NCBI RefSeq assembly: GCF_009801115.1
Contig: NZ_VTOL01000001.1
Span: 751,048 to 815,047 of the forward strand
Source of the DNA: Dyadobacter sp. 3J3
Lineage (GTDB): Bacteria; Bacteroidota; Bacteroidia; Cytophagales; Spirosomataceae
Direction of reading: 5' to 3'
DNA: 64,000 bases
A program made the translations under genes and the position numbers. The notes beneath the pieces were generated by a model. It was given only the letters and a program-made list of their open reading frames with translations. It was not told where the DNA came from and ran no database searches. Of this stretch, positions 47,407-55,313 are shown piece after piece (the first letter of the stretch is position 1; each line of letters starts with the position of its first letter).

Positions 47407-48282
47407 TTAAGGAATCGCGATCCGCACAAAACCTTTCAGTATTTCAGCATTTAATTCTCTGACTTCACCTTTGTATTCACCATCAACCTGAAAATAAACT
47501 TCTCTGTCAATACATTCAATTTTTGCTTTTTCAACCGAAATAATTTCCATTACATCATGGTTAAATTCTGTATTTCCGGTCAGGAATTTGGCTGTTTCAA
47601 TGAAATCAATTTTTTTCGCTATAACCAGTTCAAACTTTCCGTCCGACATGTCGCCAAATGGATTTATAGTGATCCCAGTCCCATATTTTTTTGCATTCGC
47701 TATGATCACAACAAGTGCCTCAGTTTCAATGATACCCTGGGTCGTAGTAATTCTTACCTGAAAGTTTTCATGTTCATTCAATGTTTTGAACATTTCCAGC
47801 GCATAACCCAGTTTTCCTCTTGTGTCTCCGCTTTCATAATTTTTCACCAAAAGTGCGTTTAGGCCTATATCGCTCAGGTGAAGGCTGATATCTTCATTAA
47901 TTTTTACCGCATCAATGTGGACAGAATTTTCACCAAAAGCCACTTCAATTGATTCATCAATGGAAACCGGAAGTCCAAAATCTGCCGATAGCCCATTAGC
48001 CGAACCCGCCGGAATAATACCAAATATTACATCTAACCCCTGAACTGCTTCCGCAACCATCGATATAGTGCCGTCACCTCCGGCTACTAAAATACGGCTG
48101 GGGCATAGGTTTTTTACCAGTTCCCTTATCTGAATTAAATCATCCGTGCCGGTTGTTGAAAAAATACTTAAAACATAACCATCCTCCTCCGCTCTGGCGG
48201 TAACTTTGGAAAGAATTTCCTGTTTATCCTTATCCCCGGATATTGGGTTGACAACCAACAAAACTTTTCGTTCTGAAAACAT
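47407..48282 (-). CDS. Diacylglycerol-kinase-type lipid kinase
   Basis: 291 residues from ATG 48282 (an in-frame GTG at 48300 is less likely). YegS/DgkB family: VVNPISG at the N-terminus, nucleotide-binding VAGGDGTISMVAEAV (about 70-84), and IIPAGSANGLSADFG. The C-terminal half has the family's beta-sandwich with FQVDGE. It phosphorylates a lipid such as diacylglycerol to phosphatidate. It is divergent from a phosphatidate phosphatase-like gene starting 46 bp away. Confidence 0.88.
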   Translation of the reverse strand: MFSERKVLLVVNPISGDKDKQEILSKVTARAEEDGYVLSIFSTTGTDDLIQIRELVKNLCPSRILVAGGDGTISMVAEAVQGLDVIFGIIPAGSANGLSADFGLPVSIDESIEVAFGENSVHIDAVKINEDISLHLSDIGLNALLVKNYESGDTRGKLGYALEMFKTLNEHENFQVRITTTQGIIETEALVVIIANAKKYGTGITINPFGDMSDGKFELVIAKKIDFIETAKFLTGNTEFNHDVMEIISVEKAKIECIDREVYFQVDGEYKGEVRELNAEILKGFVRIAIP

Positions 48283-48328
48283 ATTCTCTAATTTAGGCAC
48301 TTCAAGTGAATAAGGATCTGGTAATAAT

Positions 48329-49336
48329 ATGAAACGATGCGACTTAAAACTATACAGAGGCTATGCAAATAAAAAGGAAATAGTTGTTTTTGGCCATATC
48401 GTAGAAAAATATCCCGAAGGCGATCACAAATATACCCGCACCGGTTTTAGGTATGCACGTACAATCATCCAGTTATTTTCATTAAAAACCATACCAAATT
48501 TACGTGTAGTTTTGCGCGTGGGTTCGGTAGTAGCAGAAACGCGGGCAGAAGAAGATGGATATTTCCGCTTTCAGGTACCTTTTCATGAACCTATGGAAGG
48601 AGGCTGGCATCCTTACGAAGTAAGTGTGGACGATGAGATAGGGAAACATAAGTACCAGGCTACCAGGCATGAAGAGTTTTTTCTTCCCTATGAAAGCTCT
48701 TATGGCATTATTTCTGATATTGATGATACGTTTCTGATATCCCATAGCAGGCGGTCTTTCAAAAAATTATTTGTGCTGCTTGCAAAAAATGTCCAGGCCC
48801 GCAAACCTTTTGACGACGTGGTGAAACATTATCAGCTTTTGTCCTTCGCGAGCCGTACAAATCCCCAACAGCAAAATAATGTATTCTTTTACGTTTCGAG
48901 CAGCGAGTGGAATTTGTACGATATGATCGTCCGGTTTGCCGAGCTTAACGGATTGCCAAAGGCGATCCTTAAACTTAAAAAAATTAAATCGGGACTTGAT
49001 GATTTTATCATGACCGGCGCAGGCTCACACGGGCATAAATTTCGAAAAATCCAGAATATTATCGAATTTTACCCGGAGTTACAATTTATTTTACTAGGTG
49101 ATGATTCGCAGAAAGATCCCGAAATATATGCGGAAATATGTGCCATATATGCGCCCAATATCCGGGCTGTTTATATTCGCCAAACGCGTAAAAGAAGTAA
49201 ATCCGAGGTCACAATACTTTTAAAAAGAATACAGGAAATGAATATTGATACAAGCTATTTTTCGCATAGTAATAAAGCTATCATTCATTCTATTGAAACC
49301 GGAATTGTGTTCAGACAACCCACGGAAAATAAATAA
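48329..49336 (+). CDS. App1-like phosphatidate phosphatase domain protein (DUF2183)
   Basis: 335 residues, no signal peptide. The catalytic HAD-type motif is SDIDDTFLI (about 127-135, D-x-D-x-T/V). YVSSSEWNLYD, KFRKIQNIIEFYPELQFILLGDDSQKDPEIY are the other conserved segments of the App1/DUF2183 domain. The ~110-residue N-terminal part looks like a beta-rich domain. Yeast App1 dephosphorylates phosphatidate; bacterial members are largely uncharacterised. It is transcribed away from the lipid kinase and toward the trans-sulfuration gene 9 bp downstream. Confidence 0.88.
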   Translation: MKRCDLKLYRGYANKKEIVVFGHIVEKYPEGDHKYTRTGFRYARTIIQLFSLKTIPNLRVVLRVGSVVAETRAEEDGYFRFQVPFHEPMEGGWHPYEVSVDDEIGKHKYQATRHEEFFLPYESSYGIISDIDDTFLISHSRRSFKKLFVLLAKNVQARKPFDDVVKHYQLLSFASRTNPQQQNNVFFYVSSSEWNLYDMIVRFAELNGLPKAILKLKKIKSGLDDFIMTGAGSHGHKFRKIQNIIEFYPELQFILLGDDSQKDPEIYAEICAIYAPNIRAVYIRQTRKRSKSEVTILLKRIQEMNIDTSYFSHSNKAIIHSIETGIVFRQPTENK

Positions 49337-49345
49337 ATTCAAATA

Positions 49346-50506
49346 ATGGACATCTCTTATATTCTGAATGAACTTGGTGAAGACCGCAGCCAGTATTTTA
49401 ATGCCGTGGCACCTCCAATCGTCCAGACCAGTAATTTTGTATTCGATACTTTTGAAGAGTTAAGAAATGCCTTTGCCAACGAAGATTCAAATTTTCTTTA
49501 TTCCCGCGGAAATAATCCTACGATTGATATTCTAAGTAAAAAACTGGCGGCACTGGACGGAGCCGAAGATGCTTTGGTTTTTAACAGCGGTGCATCGGCC
49601 ATTTATTGTTCTGTGATGGCTAATATCAAGTCGGGCGATCACATTGTTTCTGTTCAAAAACCGTATAGCTGGGCGACAAGATTATTTGATAATATTCTTC
49701 CGCGTTTCGGTGTACAAACAACTTATATTGACGGTACGAAAATTGAAAATTTCGAAAACGCACTTCGTCCCGAAACTGCCGTTATTTATCTTGAAACCCC
49801 GAATACGCTGACTTTTGAATTACAAGATCTGAGAGCCGTTGCCGCCCTTGCCAAAAGTCGCGGGATCATCACAATTGTCGACAATAGTTACTGCACACCG
49901 CTTTATCAAAAACCACATGCTTTGGGAATTGATCTCAGTCTGCAATCCGGCACTAAATATCTCGGCGGCCATAGTGATGTATTAGCCGGTGTGCTTACGG
50001 GTTCAAAAGAAATGCTAAAGAGAATTTTCAACGAACAATTGTTAAATACAGGATCCGGAATTTCCCCGTTTAACGCCTGGCTGATTTTACGTGGTTTGAG
50101 AACGCTTCCCATGAGACTCGAACATATTTCCAAATCCACACAAAAAGTAATAGCTTACCTCAAAAATCATCCAAAAATTGAACGTATCATCTTTCCCTTT
50201 GATGAAGATTTCCCGCAACTTGAACTTGCACACAGACAAATGTCCGGCGCCTGCGGACTTTTTACAATTTTATTGAAAGCGGATTCAATTGCTCGAATCG
50301 AGCTCTTTACTTATTCATTGAAACATTTTTTGGTAGCCGTTTCCTGGGGCGGGCATGAGTCGCTTATTATGCCGCAGGCTGCTGCACTGGCGCCTGAACT
50401 TTTCGATGCAAACAATGAACATCATCGTTTGGTGAGAATTTATATTGGTTTTGAAGACCCTGACTATCTTATCAAAGACTTTGAACAAGCTTTGGAAGTG
50501 CTGTAA
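49346..50506 (+). CDS. Trans-sulfuration-family PLP enzyme (cystathionine synthase/lyase-like)
   Basis: 386 residues, the short form of Cys/Met-metabolism PLP enzymes. PLP lysine is Lys204 in LQSGTKYLGGHSDVLAG; FLYSRGNNPTIDILSKKLAAL and FNSGASAIYC are conserved. Possible activities are cystathionine gamma-synthase, cystathionine beta/gamma-lyase or methionine gamma-lyase; the sequence alone does not settle this. It is separate from the SAM-riboswitch-controlled metYX genes and lies 9 bp after the DUF2183 gene. Confidence 0.88.
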   Translation: MDISYILNELGEDRSQYFNAVAPPIVQTSNFVFDTFEELRNAFANEDSNFLYSRGNNPTIDILSKKLAALDGAEDALVFNSGASAIYCSVMANIKSGDHIVSVQKPYSWATRLFDNILPRFGVQTTYIDGTKIENFENALRPETAVIYLETPNTLTFELQDLRAVAALAKSRGIITIVDNSYCTPLYQKPHALGIDLSLQSGTKYLGGHSDVLAGVLTGSKEMLKRIFNEQLLNTGSGISPFNAWLILRGLRTLPMRLEHISKSTQKVIAYLKNHPKIERIIFPFDEDFPQLELAHRQMSGACGLFTILLKADSIARIELFTYSLKHFLVAVSWGGHESLIMPQAAALAPELFDANNEHHRLVRIYIGFEDPDYLIKDFEQALEVL

Positions 50507-50581
50507 TTTAAAATCCAAGATTGTTGGAAAATCGATATTACGCGTAACTTACTGCTCAATTATGAAATTACCTGATACTAA

Positions 50582-51268
50582 ATGAAAACCATACTCATTG
50601 TCGAAGACGACAGGCGTATTGCCCAAAATATTTACCGCGGATTACATGCTGAAAATTTTGAAGCGGAAATTGCATACGATGGTATTACAGGTAAAAATCT
50701 GGCTTTAAGTAAAAAATTTGATCTTATTTTGCTTGATGTTAATCTTCCGGGATTAAAAGGATATGATGTTTGCCAGCAAATCCGTGTTTACAAACCCTCC
50801 CTTCCAATCATCATGCTCACAGCTTATGGTGAAATTGAGGATAAAGTGGAAGGATTAAATAGAGGTGCTAATGATTATATCGTAAAACCTTTTGATTTCA
50901 GAGAACTTATGGCCCGTATCAACGCCGCTTTACGGGTTTCAGAACTGAATAATCCGGAAACAGAAAACCAGACCTTACGCATAGCGGATCTGGAATTAAA
51001 CATTGGGACAAAGGAAGTAATCCGCGCAGGAAAATCCATTGAGCTGACTGCAAAAGAGTTTGCATTACTTGAATATTTTCTCTTACACAGGGGGCGTGTT
51101 GTTTCAAAAATGGATCTGGCAGAACATGTCTGGCATCTGAATTTTGATCCGGGCACCAATGTTGTCGAAGTTTATATTAACTATTTGCGTAAGAAAATTG
51201 ACAAAAATTTTGATACAAAACTGATCCATACAAGGCCAGGTTTGGGATATATTATGAAAGAAGAATGA
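50582..51268 (+). CDS. OmpR-family response regulator
   Basis: 228 residues. Receiver domain 1-118 with Asp10/Asp9 acid pocket, phosphoacceptor Asp52 (LILLDVNLPG), Thr80 and Lys102. Winged-helix DNA-binding domain 130-226 (LTAKEFALLEYFLLHRGRVV, VVEVYINYLRKKID). Located 47 bp upstream of its kinase gene and followed by a metal-efflux operon. The three TTCTAA repeats at 52686-52714 fit a binding site for this type of regulator. Confidence 0.95.
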   Translation: MKTILIVEDDRRIAQNIYRGLHAENFEAEIAYDGITGKNLALSKKFDLILLDVNLPGLKGYDVCQQIRVYKPSLPIIMLTAYGEIEDKVEGLNRGANDYIVKPFDFRELMARINAALRVSELNNPETENQTLRIADLELNIGTKEVIRAGKSIELTAKEFALLEYFLLHRGRVVSKMDLAEHVWHLNFDPGTNVVEVYINYLRKKIDKNFDTKLIHTRPGLGYIMKEE

Positions 51269-51315
51269 GCGGTTTAACAAAGAATTTCCTTTACCACGCT
51301 TTGAAATTATAATCA

Positions 51316-52683
51316 GTGAAAATAAAAGACCGGATCGCCCTGCAATTTACATTAATGGTAGCCGTAATATTACTGCTTTTTTCAGCAGCAATTTACAGTT
51401 TATCAGCACGTTACCGACAGGAAGAATTCTATGACCGGTTAAAGAGCAAAGCACAAACAACCTGCCGGCTTTTGGTAAATGTAAAAGGAATTGACAAGGA
51501 TCTTCTTAAGATTATTGATAAAAATACACTTACGGAAATGCTTGATGAAAAAGTATTGATTTTCAATTCCAAAGATGAATTGGTGTATTCCAGCGTCGAT
51601 GACAAACTGATCACTTATCATTCCGAACTACTTAATGAAGTAAGGGCAAACAAGGAAATGGAATTTTTTCAGGAGGATAGCGAAACCATTGGTTTACTTT
51701 ATCAGGAAGGCGACGAACCCTTGGTGGTATTAGCGTCAGCTTTTGATAAATTCGGACGTAGTAAGCTTGATAATCTTTTACAAATCCTGGCTTGGGGGCT
51801 TATCGGTGGCATCGGGTTAACCATTGCGCTCGGGATCTATTTTGCAAGCAATTCTCTGAAACCCATTAGTTTGATTAACGAGCAGGTTTCCCAGATTACC
51901 GCGCATAATCTCGCGCAAAAGCTGGATGAAGGAAACCGGAAAGATGAAATTGCACAGCTTGCTATAAATTTCAACACCGTACTTGACCGGCTGAATAAGG
52001 CTTTTGAACAACAGAAAAGTTTCGTATCCCACGCTTCCCACGAATTAAGAACACCTTTGGCGGCACTAAAATCAGAGATACAGCTCGGCCAGCGTTTTAC
52101 AAAAAACAATCCTGAACTGGAAGAGGTTTTTGCAAATTTATTCTCAGATACCGAGCGCCTGATCAGCATTACCAATAATTTGCTTTTTTTAGCCCGTTCC
52201 ATAGAAAACATGGGCAATATGAAGTCAACTTCGGTCAGAATTGAAGACATTGCTTTTTTGGCTAAAGAGGAAATACTTTCCTCTTTTCCAAATTATAATA
52301 TTCTTATCGATTATATTTCAATACCCGAAAACGAAAATGATACGATTATCGATGGGAATGAAGAATTATTGAAGCGGGTACTTCTAAACCTGATTGATAA
52401 TGCATGCAAATATTCGTCCAACCACACAGCGCGGGTCTTGATTGGTACCAATGAAACCGATTGTTTTGTAAAAATCACTGATGAAGGAATTGGAATTAGT
52501 CCGGACGACCTACCCTATCTCTTTGACCCATTTTACCGATCATCTCACACGAGCGAAGTTCCGGGTTTTGGTATCGGACTTTCTATTTGTCAGCGCATTA
52601 TCGATCTTCACCACGGCACCATAAAAGTGACTAGCGAGCTCGGAAAAGGGAGCGAATTCCAGGTCAGTTTAAAGCACGTTTAG
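51316..52683 (+). CDS. Sensor histidine kinase of the efflux locus
   Basis: 455 residues, GTG start. Transmembrane helices at about 8-30 and 155-175 enclose a ~125-residue periplasmic sensor region. A HAMP domain (about 178-230) leads to the H-box FVSHASHELRTPLAALK (His242) and a HATPase domain with NLIDNACKYS, DEGIGIS and GFGIGLSICQRII. Partner of the OmpR-type regulator. The signal is probably a divalent metal ion, as judged by the linked efflux genes; this is inference. Confidence 0.94.
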   Translation: MKIKDRIALQFTLMVAVILLLFSAAIYSLSARYRQEEFYDRLKSKAQTTCRLLVNVKGIDKDLLKIIDKNTLTEMLDEKVLIFNSKDELVYSSVDDKLITYHSELLNEVRANKEMEFFQEDSETIGLLYQEGDEPLVVLASAFDKFGRSKLDNLLQILAWGLIGGIGLTIALGIYFASNSLKPISLINEQVSQITAHNLAQKLDEGNRKDEIAQLAINFNTVLDRLNKAFEQQKSFVSHASHELRTPLAALKSEIQLGQRFTKNNPELEEVFANLFSDTERLISITNNLLFLARSIENMGNMKSTSVRIEDIAFLAKEEILSSFPNYNILIDYISIPENENDTIIDGNEELLKRVLLNLIDNACKYSSNHTARVLIGTNETDCFVKITDEGIGISPDDLPYLFDPFYRSSHTSEVPGFGIGLSICQRIIDLHHGTIKVTSELGKGSEFQVSLKHV

Positions 52684-52685
52684 CA

Positions 52686-52714
52686 TTCTAATTTTTTTCT
52701 AAGGTTATTCTAAG
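52686..52714 (+). promoter_or_regulatory. Three TTCTAA repeats at 11-bp spacing: candidate response-regulator operator
   Basis: TTCTAA occurs at 52686, 52697 and 52708, exactly 11 bp apart, the last two as TTCTAAG. Tandem half-sites at 11-bp (one-turn) spacing are the usual binding pattern of OmpR/PhoB-type regulators. The site lies between the kinase stop codon and the efflux operon start at 52764. Confidence 0.65.
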
Positions 52715-52763
52715 CCTCCTGTAATACCCAGTGACGAATATCGCATCTTTCTAAAATGGAATT

Positions 52764-54011
52764 ATGCGAACTTACGTCACCGTACTCTTACTTTTCTTTA
52801 CCATCAGTTTACGAGCCCAGGATACTCTCCGGCTTACAATCCGACAAGCGGACAGTATTTTTTTACAAAAAAACCTCGACATCTTAGCAGAAAAATATCA
52901 GATCGATATTTCTAAATCTCTGGAAATACAGGACAAGCTCTGGGCTAACCCTACACTTTCATTGGAGTTGAGTGCTTACAACCGTTCGCGTGGCGCATTT
53001 GATGTTGGCCGTCAGGGACAAAAGGCGGTAACAATTCAGCAGCTTATTACGCGTGCAGGGAAAAGAAATAAACGTGTCGCGCTAGATGTAGAATCTACCA
53101 GAAAAAGCGAATTTCAGTTTTACGATCTTATCCGTACTCTGAAATTCGAGCTTCGGGAGATGTTTTTTGAAACCTATTATCTCAGCCAGACAATTGCACT
53201 TTATGATAATCAGATCGCGACATTAAATACAACTGTTACTGCTTTTGAAAAAGAATACAACCGGAAAAATATATCGCTGAAAGAAGTTGTCCGCCTGAAA
53301 GCACTTCTGTTTCAGCTTACAAATGACCGCGCTAATATTCTTTTTGAACTTTCAGAAAATCAGCGCGACCTGCGCACTTTATTAAATTCTGAAAATCCGG
53401 TAAAACCGGTTGTTGACAGTACTGACATCACCAGATATCAGCTTAAAAATTATAATCTGGCCATTTTGAAAGACAGGGCTTTACAAAGTCGGGCCGACTT
53501 AAAAGTGGTGGAATCTTCAACAAAACAAGCTGAATTGAATTACACTTTGCAAAGAGCACTGGCTGTTCCGGACATTCAGGTTGGCGCAGTGTATGACCAG
53601 TCGAGCAATTATGTAAGTAATTATTTCGGACTTTCCCTTTCAATGGATTTGCCCTTCTTTAACAGAAACCAGGGAAATATCCGTGCTGCAAAAAGTAATA
53701 TCAGTTATTTCAAAACTGCGGAAGCTGCCAAGCAAAACGTTATTAATAATGAAGTTGACGCCGCTTTACAAAAAGTTGTCGTAGCTGAAAAAGCTTACAA
53801 AGGCGTAGAAAATCATTTTACCGACCAATTTGAATTATTGAGCAAAGGGTTTTATGACAACTTCCAGAAACGGAATATCACGCTTCTGGAATTTATCGAC
53901 TTCATTGAAACCTATAACGAGAGCATCAAGGAGTTCAACCGCCTGCAAGCTGACCGGATCAAGGTTTATGAAGAGTTAAATTTTGTGGTTGGTGAAGAGC
54001 TTTTTAATTAA
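52764..54011 (+). CDS. TolC-family outer-membrane efflux protein (CzcC-like)
   Basis: 415 residues. Signal peptide 1-18 (FTISLRAQD). Two outer-membrane-efflux repeats of long amphipathic helices (about 30-200 and 225-410), with ANPTLSLELSAYN and FFNRNQGNIRAAKSNI as typical segments. It forms the outer-membrane duct of an RND system with the genes at 54042 and 55314. First gene of the efflux operon, with 80 bp after the kinase stop that hold the putative operator. Confidence 0.92.
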   Translation: MRTYVTVLLLFFTISLRAQDTLRLTIRQADSIFLQKNLDILAEKYQIDISKSLEIQDKLWANPTLSLELSAYNRSRGAFDVGRQGQKAVTIQQLITRAGKRNKRVALDVESTRKSEFQFYDLIRTLKFELREMFFETYYLSQTIALYDNQIATLNTTVTAFEKEYNRKNISLKEVVRLKALLFQLTNDRANILFELSENQRDLRTLLNSENPVKPVVDSTDITRYQLKNYNLAILKDRALQSRADLKVVESSTKQAELNYTLQRALAVPDIQVGAVYDQSSNYVSNYFGLSLSMDLPFFNRNQGNIRAAKSNISYFKTAEAAKQNVINNEVDAALQKVVVAEKAYKGVENHFTDQFELLSKGFYDNFQKRNITLLEFIDFIETYNESIKEFNRLQADRIKVYEELNFVVGEELFN

Positions 54012-54041
54012 TCAAACGAATTAAATTCTTATAACATACGA

Positions 54042-55187
54042 ATGAAAGCTGAAACAAAGCATTTAGATCAACTATTTTACGGAATGAGACCATCGGCGGG
54101 TAAAAGTTTAGTATACCTGTTTTCGCTGGCTTTCGTCAGTTTATGGTTATCATCTTGTACCAAGGAAACAGAAAAACAGGAAGAATCAAAAGCGTTTATG
54201 TTGTCGGATACCATGATGAGCCGCATCACATTGGATACTGTTAAAACAGAAACCGTTCGTAATGAATTGACACTGGTTGGGAAAGTAGTTCCTGATGAAA
54301 ATCAGGTTATTAAAGTTTTCCCTCTGGTGGGTGGAAATGTGGAAGATGTAAATGTTGAATTAGGAGATAATGTACGTAAAGGCCAGAAACTGGCAACAAT
54401 CCGTTCAGGAGAAGTAGCAGATTTTGAGCGTCAGATGATTCAGGCCCAATCGGATTTATTAATTGCGCAAAAAAATCTTTCCTCAACAGAAGATTTGTAC
54501 GAAAGCAAACTGGTTCCTGAAAGAGATGCCATCACAGCTAGACAAATGGTTGACAAAGCGCAGGCCGAAGTGAGCCGAATGAAAGAGATTTTTTCAATCT
54601 ATGGTTTGAGTAAATCGACAAATTATACGGTAAAATCTCCTATCAATGGTTTCATTATTTCCAAAAATGTAAACCGCGGAATGCAGCTGCGTTCTGATAA
54701 TTCGGAAGCTCTATTTACAGTCGGACAAATTGCAGATGTGTGGGTTTTGGCGAATGTAAATGAAAGCGATATCCCTCGTATCAAGGTTGGCATGACCGCC
54801 GACGTACATACGATCAGTTTCCCGGACGAAACTTTCAAAGGCAAGGTTGATAAAATCTATAACGTGCTTGACCCTGAAACAAAGGCAATGCAGATAAGAA
54901 TTCAGCTGAATAATATTGGTTACAAATTGAAACCGGAAATGCACGCAACGGTGAATTTGAATTTTGAAGAATCCGATAGAATGACCGCCATTCCATCTCA
55001 ATCCATCATTTTCGACCGTAGTAAAAACTGGGTATTGGTTTTCCATAGCCGCAGCAAAATTGAAGCGCGCGCAGTTGAAGTTTACCGGACTTTAACAAAC
55101 CGAGCTTACATCAAAAGCGGACTAAAAGACGGCGAACAAGTCATTTCCAAAAACCAGCTGCTTGTGTATAACGCAATTAATGATTAA
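54042..55187 (+). CDS. RND efflux periplasmic adaptor, lipoprotein (CzcB-like)
   Basis: 381 residues. The signal sequence with lipobox WLSSC lies unusually far in (Cys39); the ATG at 54084 would give a more usual N-region. Membrane-fusion-protein architecture: beta-barrel/lipoyl region with GKVVPDENQVIKVFPLVGG and RKGQKLATIRSGE, a helical hairpin (about 125-170), second lipoyl half VKSPINGFIIS, then barrel and proximal domains. It links the inner-membrane pump to the outer-membrane channel. Confidence 0.92.
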   Translation: MKAETKHLDQLFYGMRPSAGKSLVYLFSLAFVSLWLSSCTKETEKQEESKAFMLSDTMMSRITLDTVKTETVRNELTLVGKVVPDENQVIKVFPLVGGNVEDVNVELGDNVRKGQKLATIRSGEVADFERQMIQAQSDLLIAQKNLSSTEDLYESKLVPERDAITARQMVDKAQAEVSRMKEIFSIYGLSKSTNYTVKSPINGFIISKNVNRGMQLRSDNSEALFTVGQIADVWVLANVNESDIPRIKVGMTADVHTISFPDETFKGKVDKIYNVLDPETKAMQIRIQLNNIGYKLKPEMHATVNLNFEESDRMTAIPSQSIIFDRSKNWVLVFHSRSKIEARAVEVYRTLTNRAYIKSGLKDGEQVISKNQLLVYNAIND

Positions 55188-55207
55188 AAAAAAATGATAG
55201 AATGATT

Positions 55208-55247
55208 GAATGATAGAATGAGTGAATGTTTGCCCATTCTATCATTC
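55208..55247. repeat. Perfect 13-bp inverted repeat in the efflux operon
   Basis: GAATGATAGAATG (55208-55220) and CATTCTATCATTC (55235-55247) pair perfectly around a 14-base loop. Partial copies (ATGATAGAATGATTG before, TATCATTCTATCATTCA after) extend the structure over 55193-55300. It lies between the adaptor gene and the pump gene and could modulate readthrough or mRNA stability. Confidence 0.85.
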
Positions 55248-55313
55248 ATCGCACCGGAGACCCGGCCTATCATTCTATCATTCAATATTCTCTCATTCAA
55301 AATTGAATTTTTA

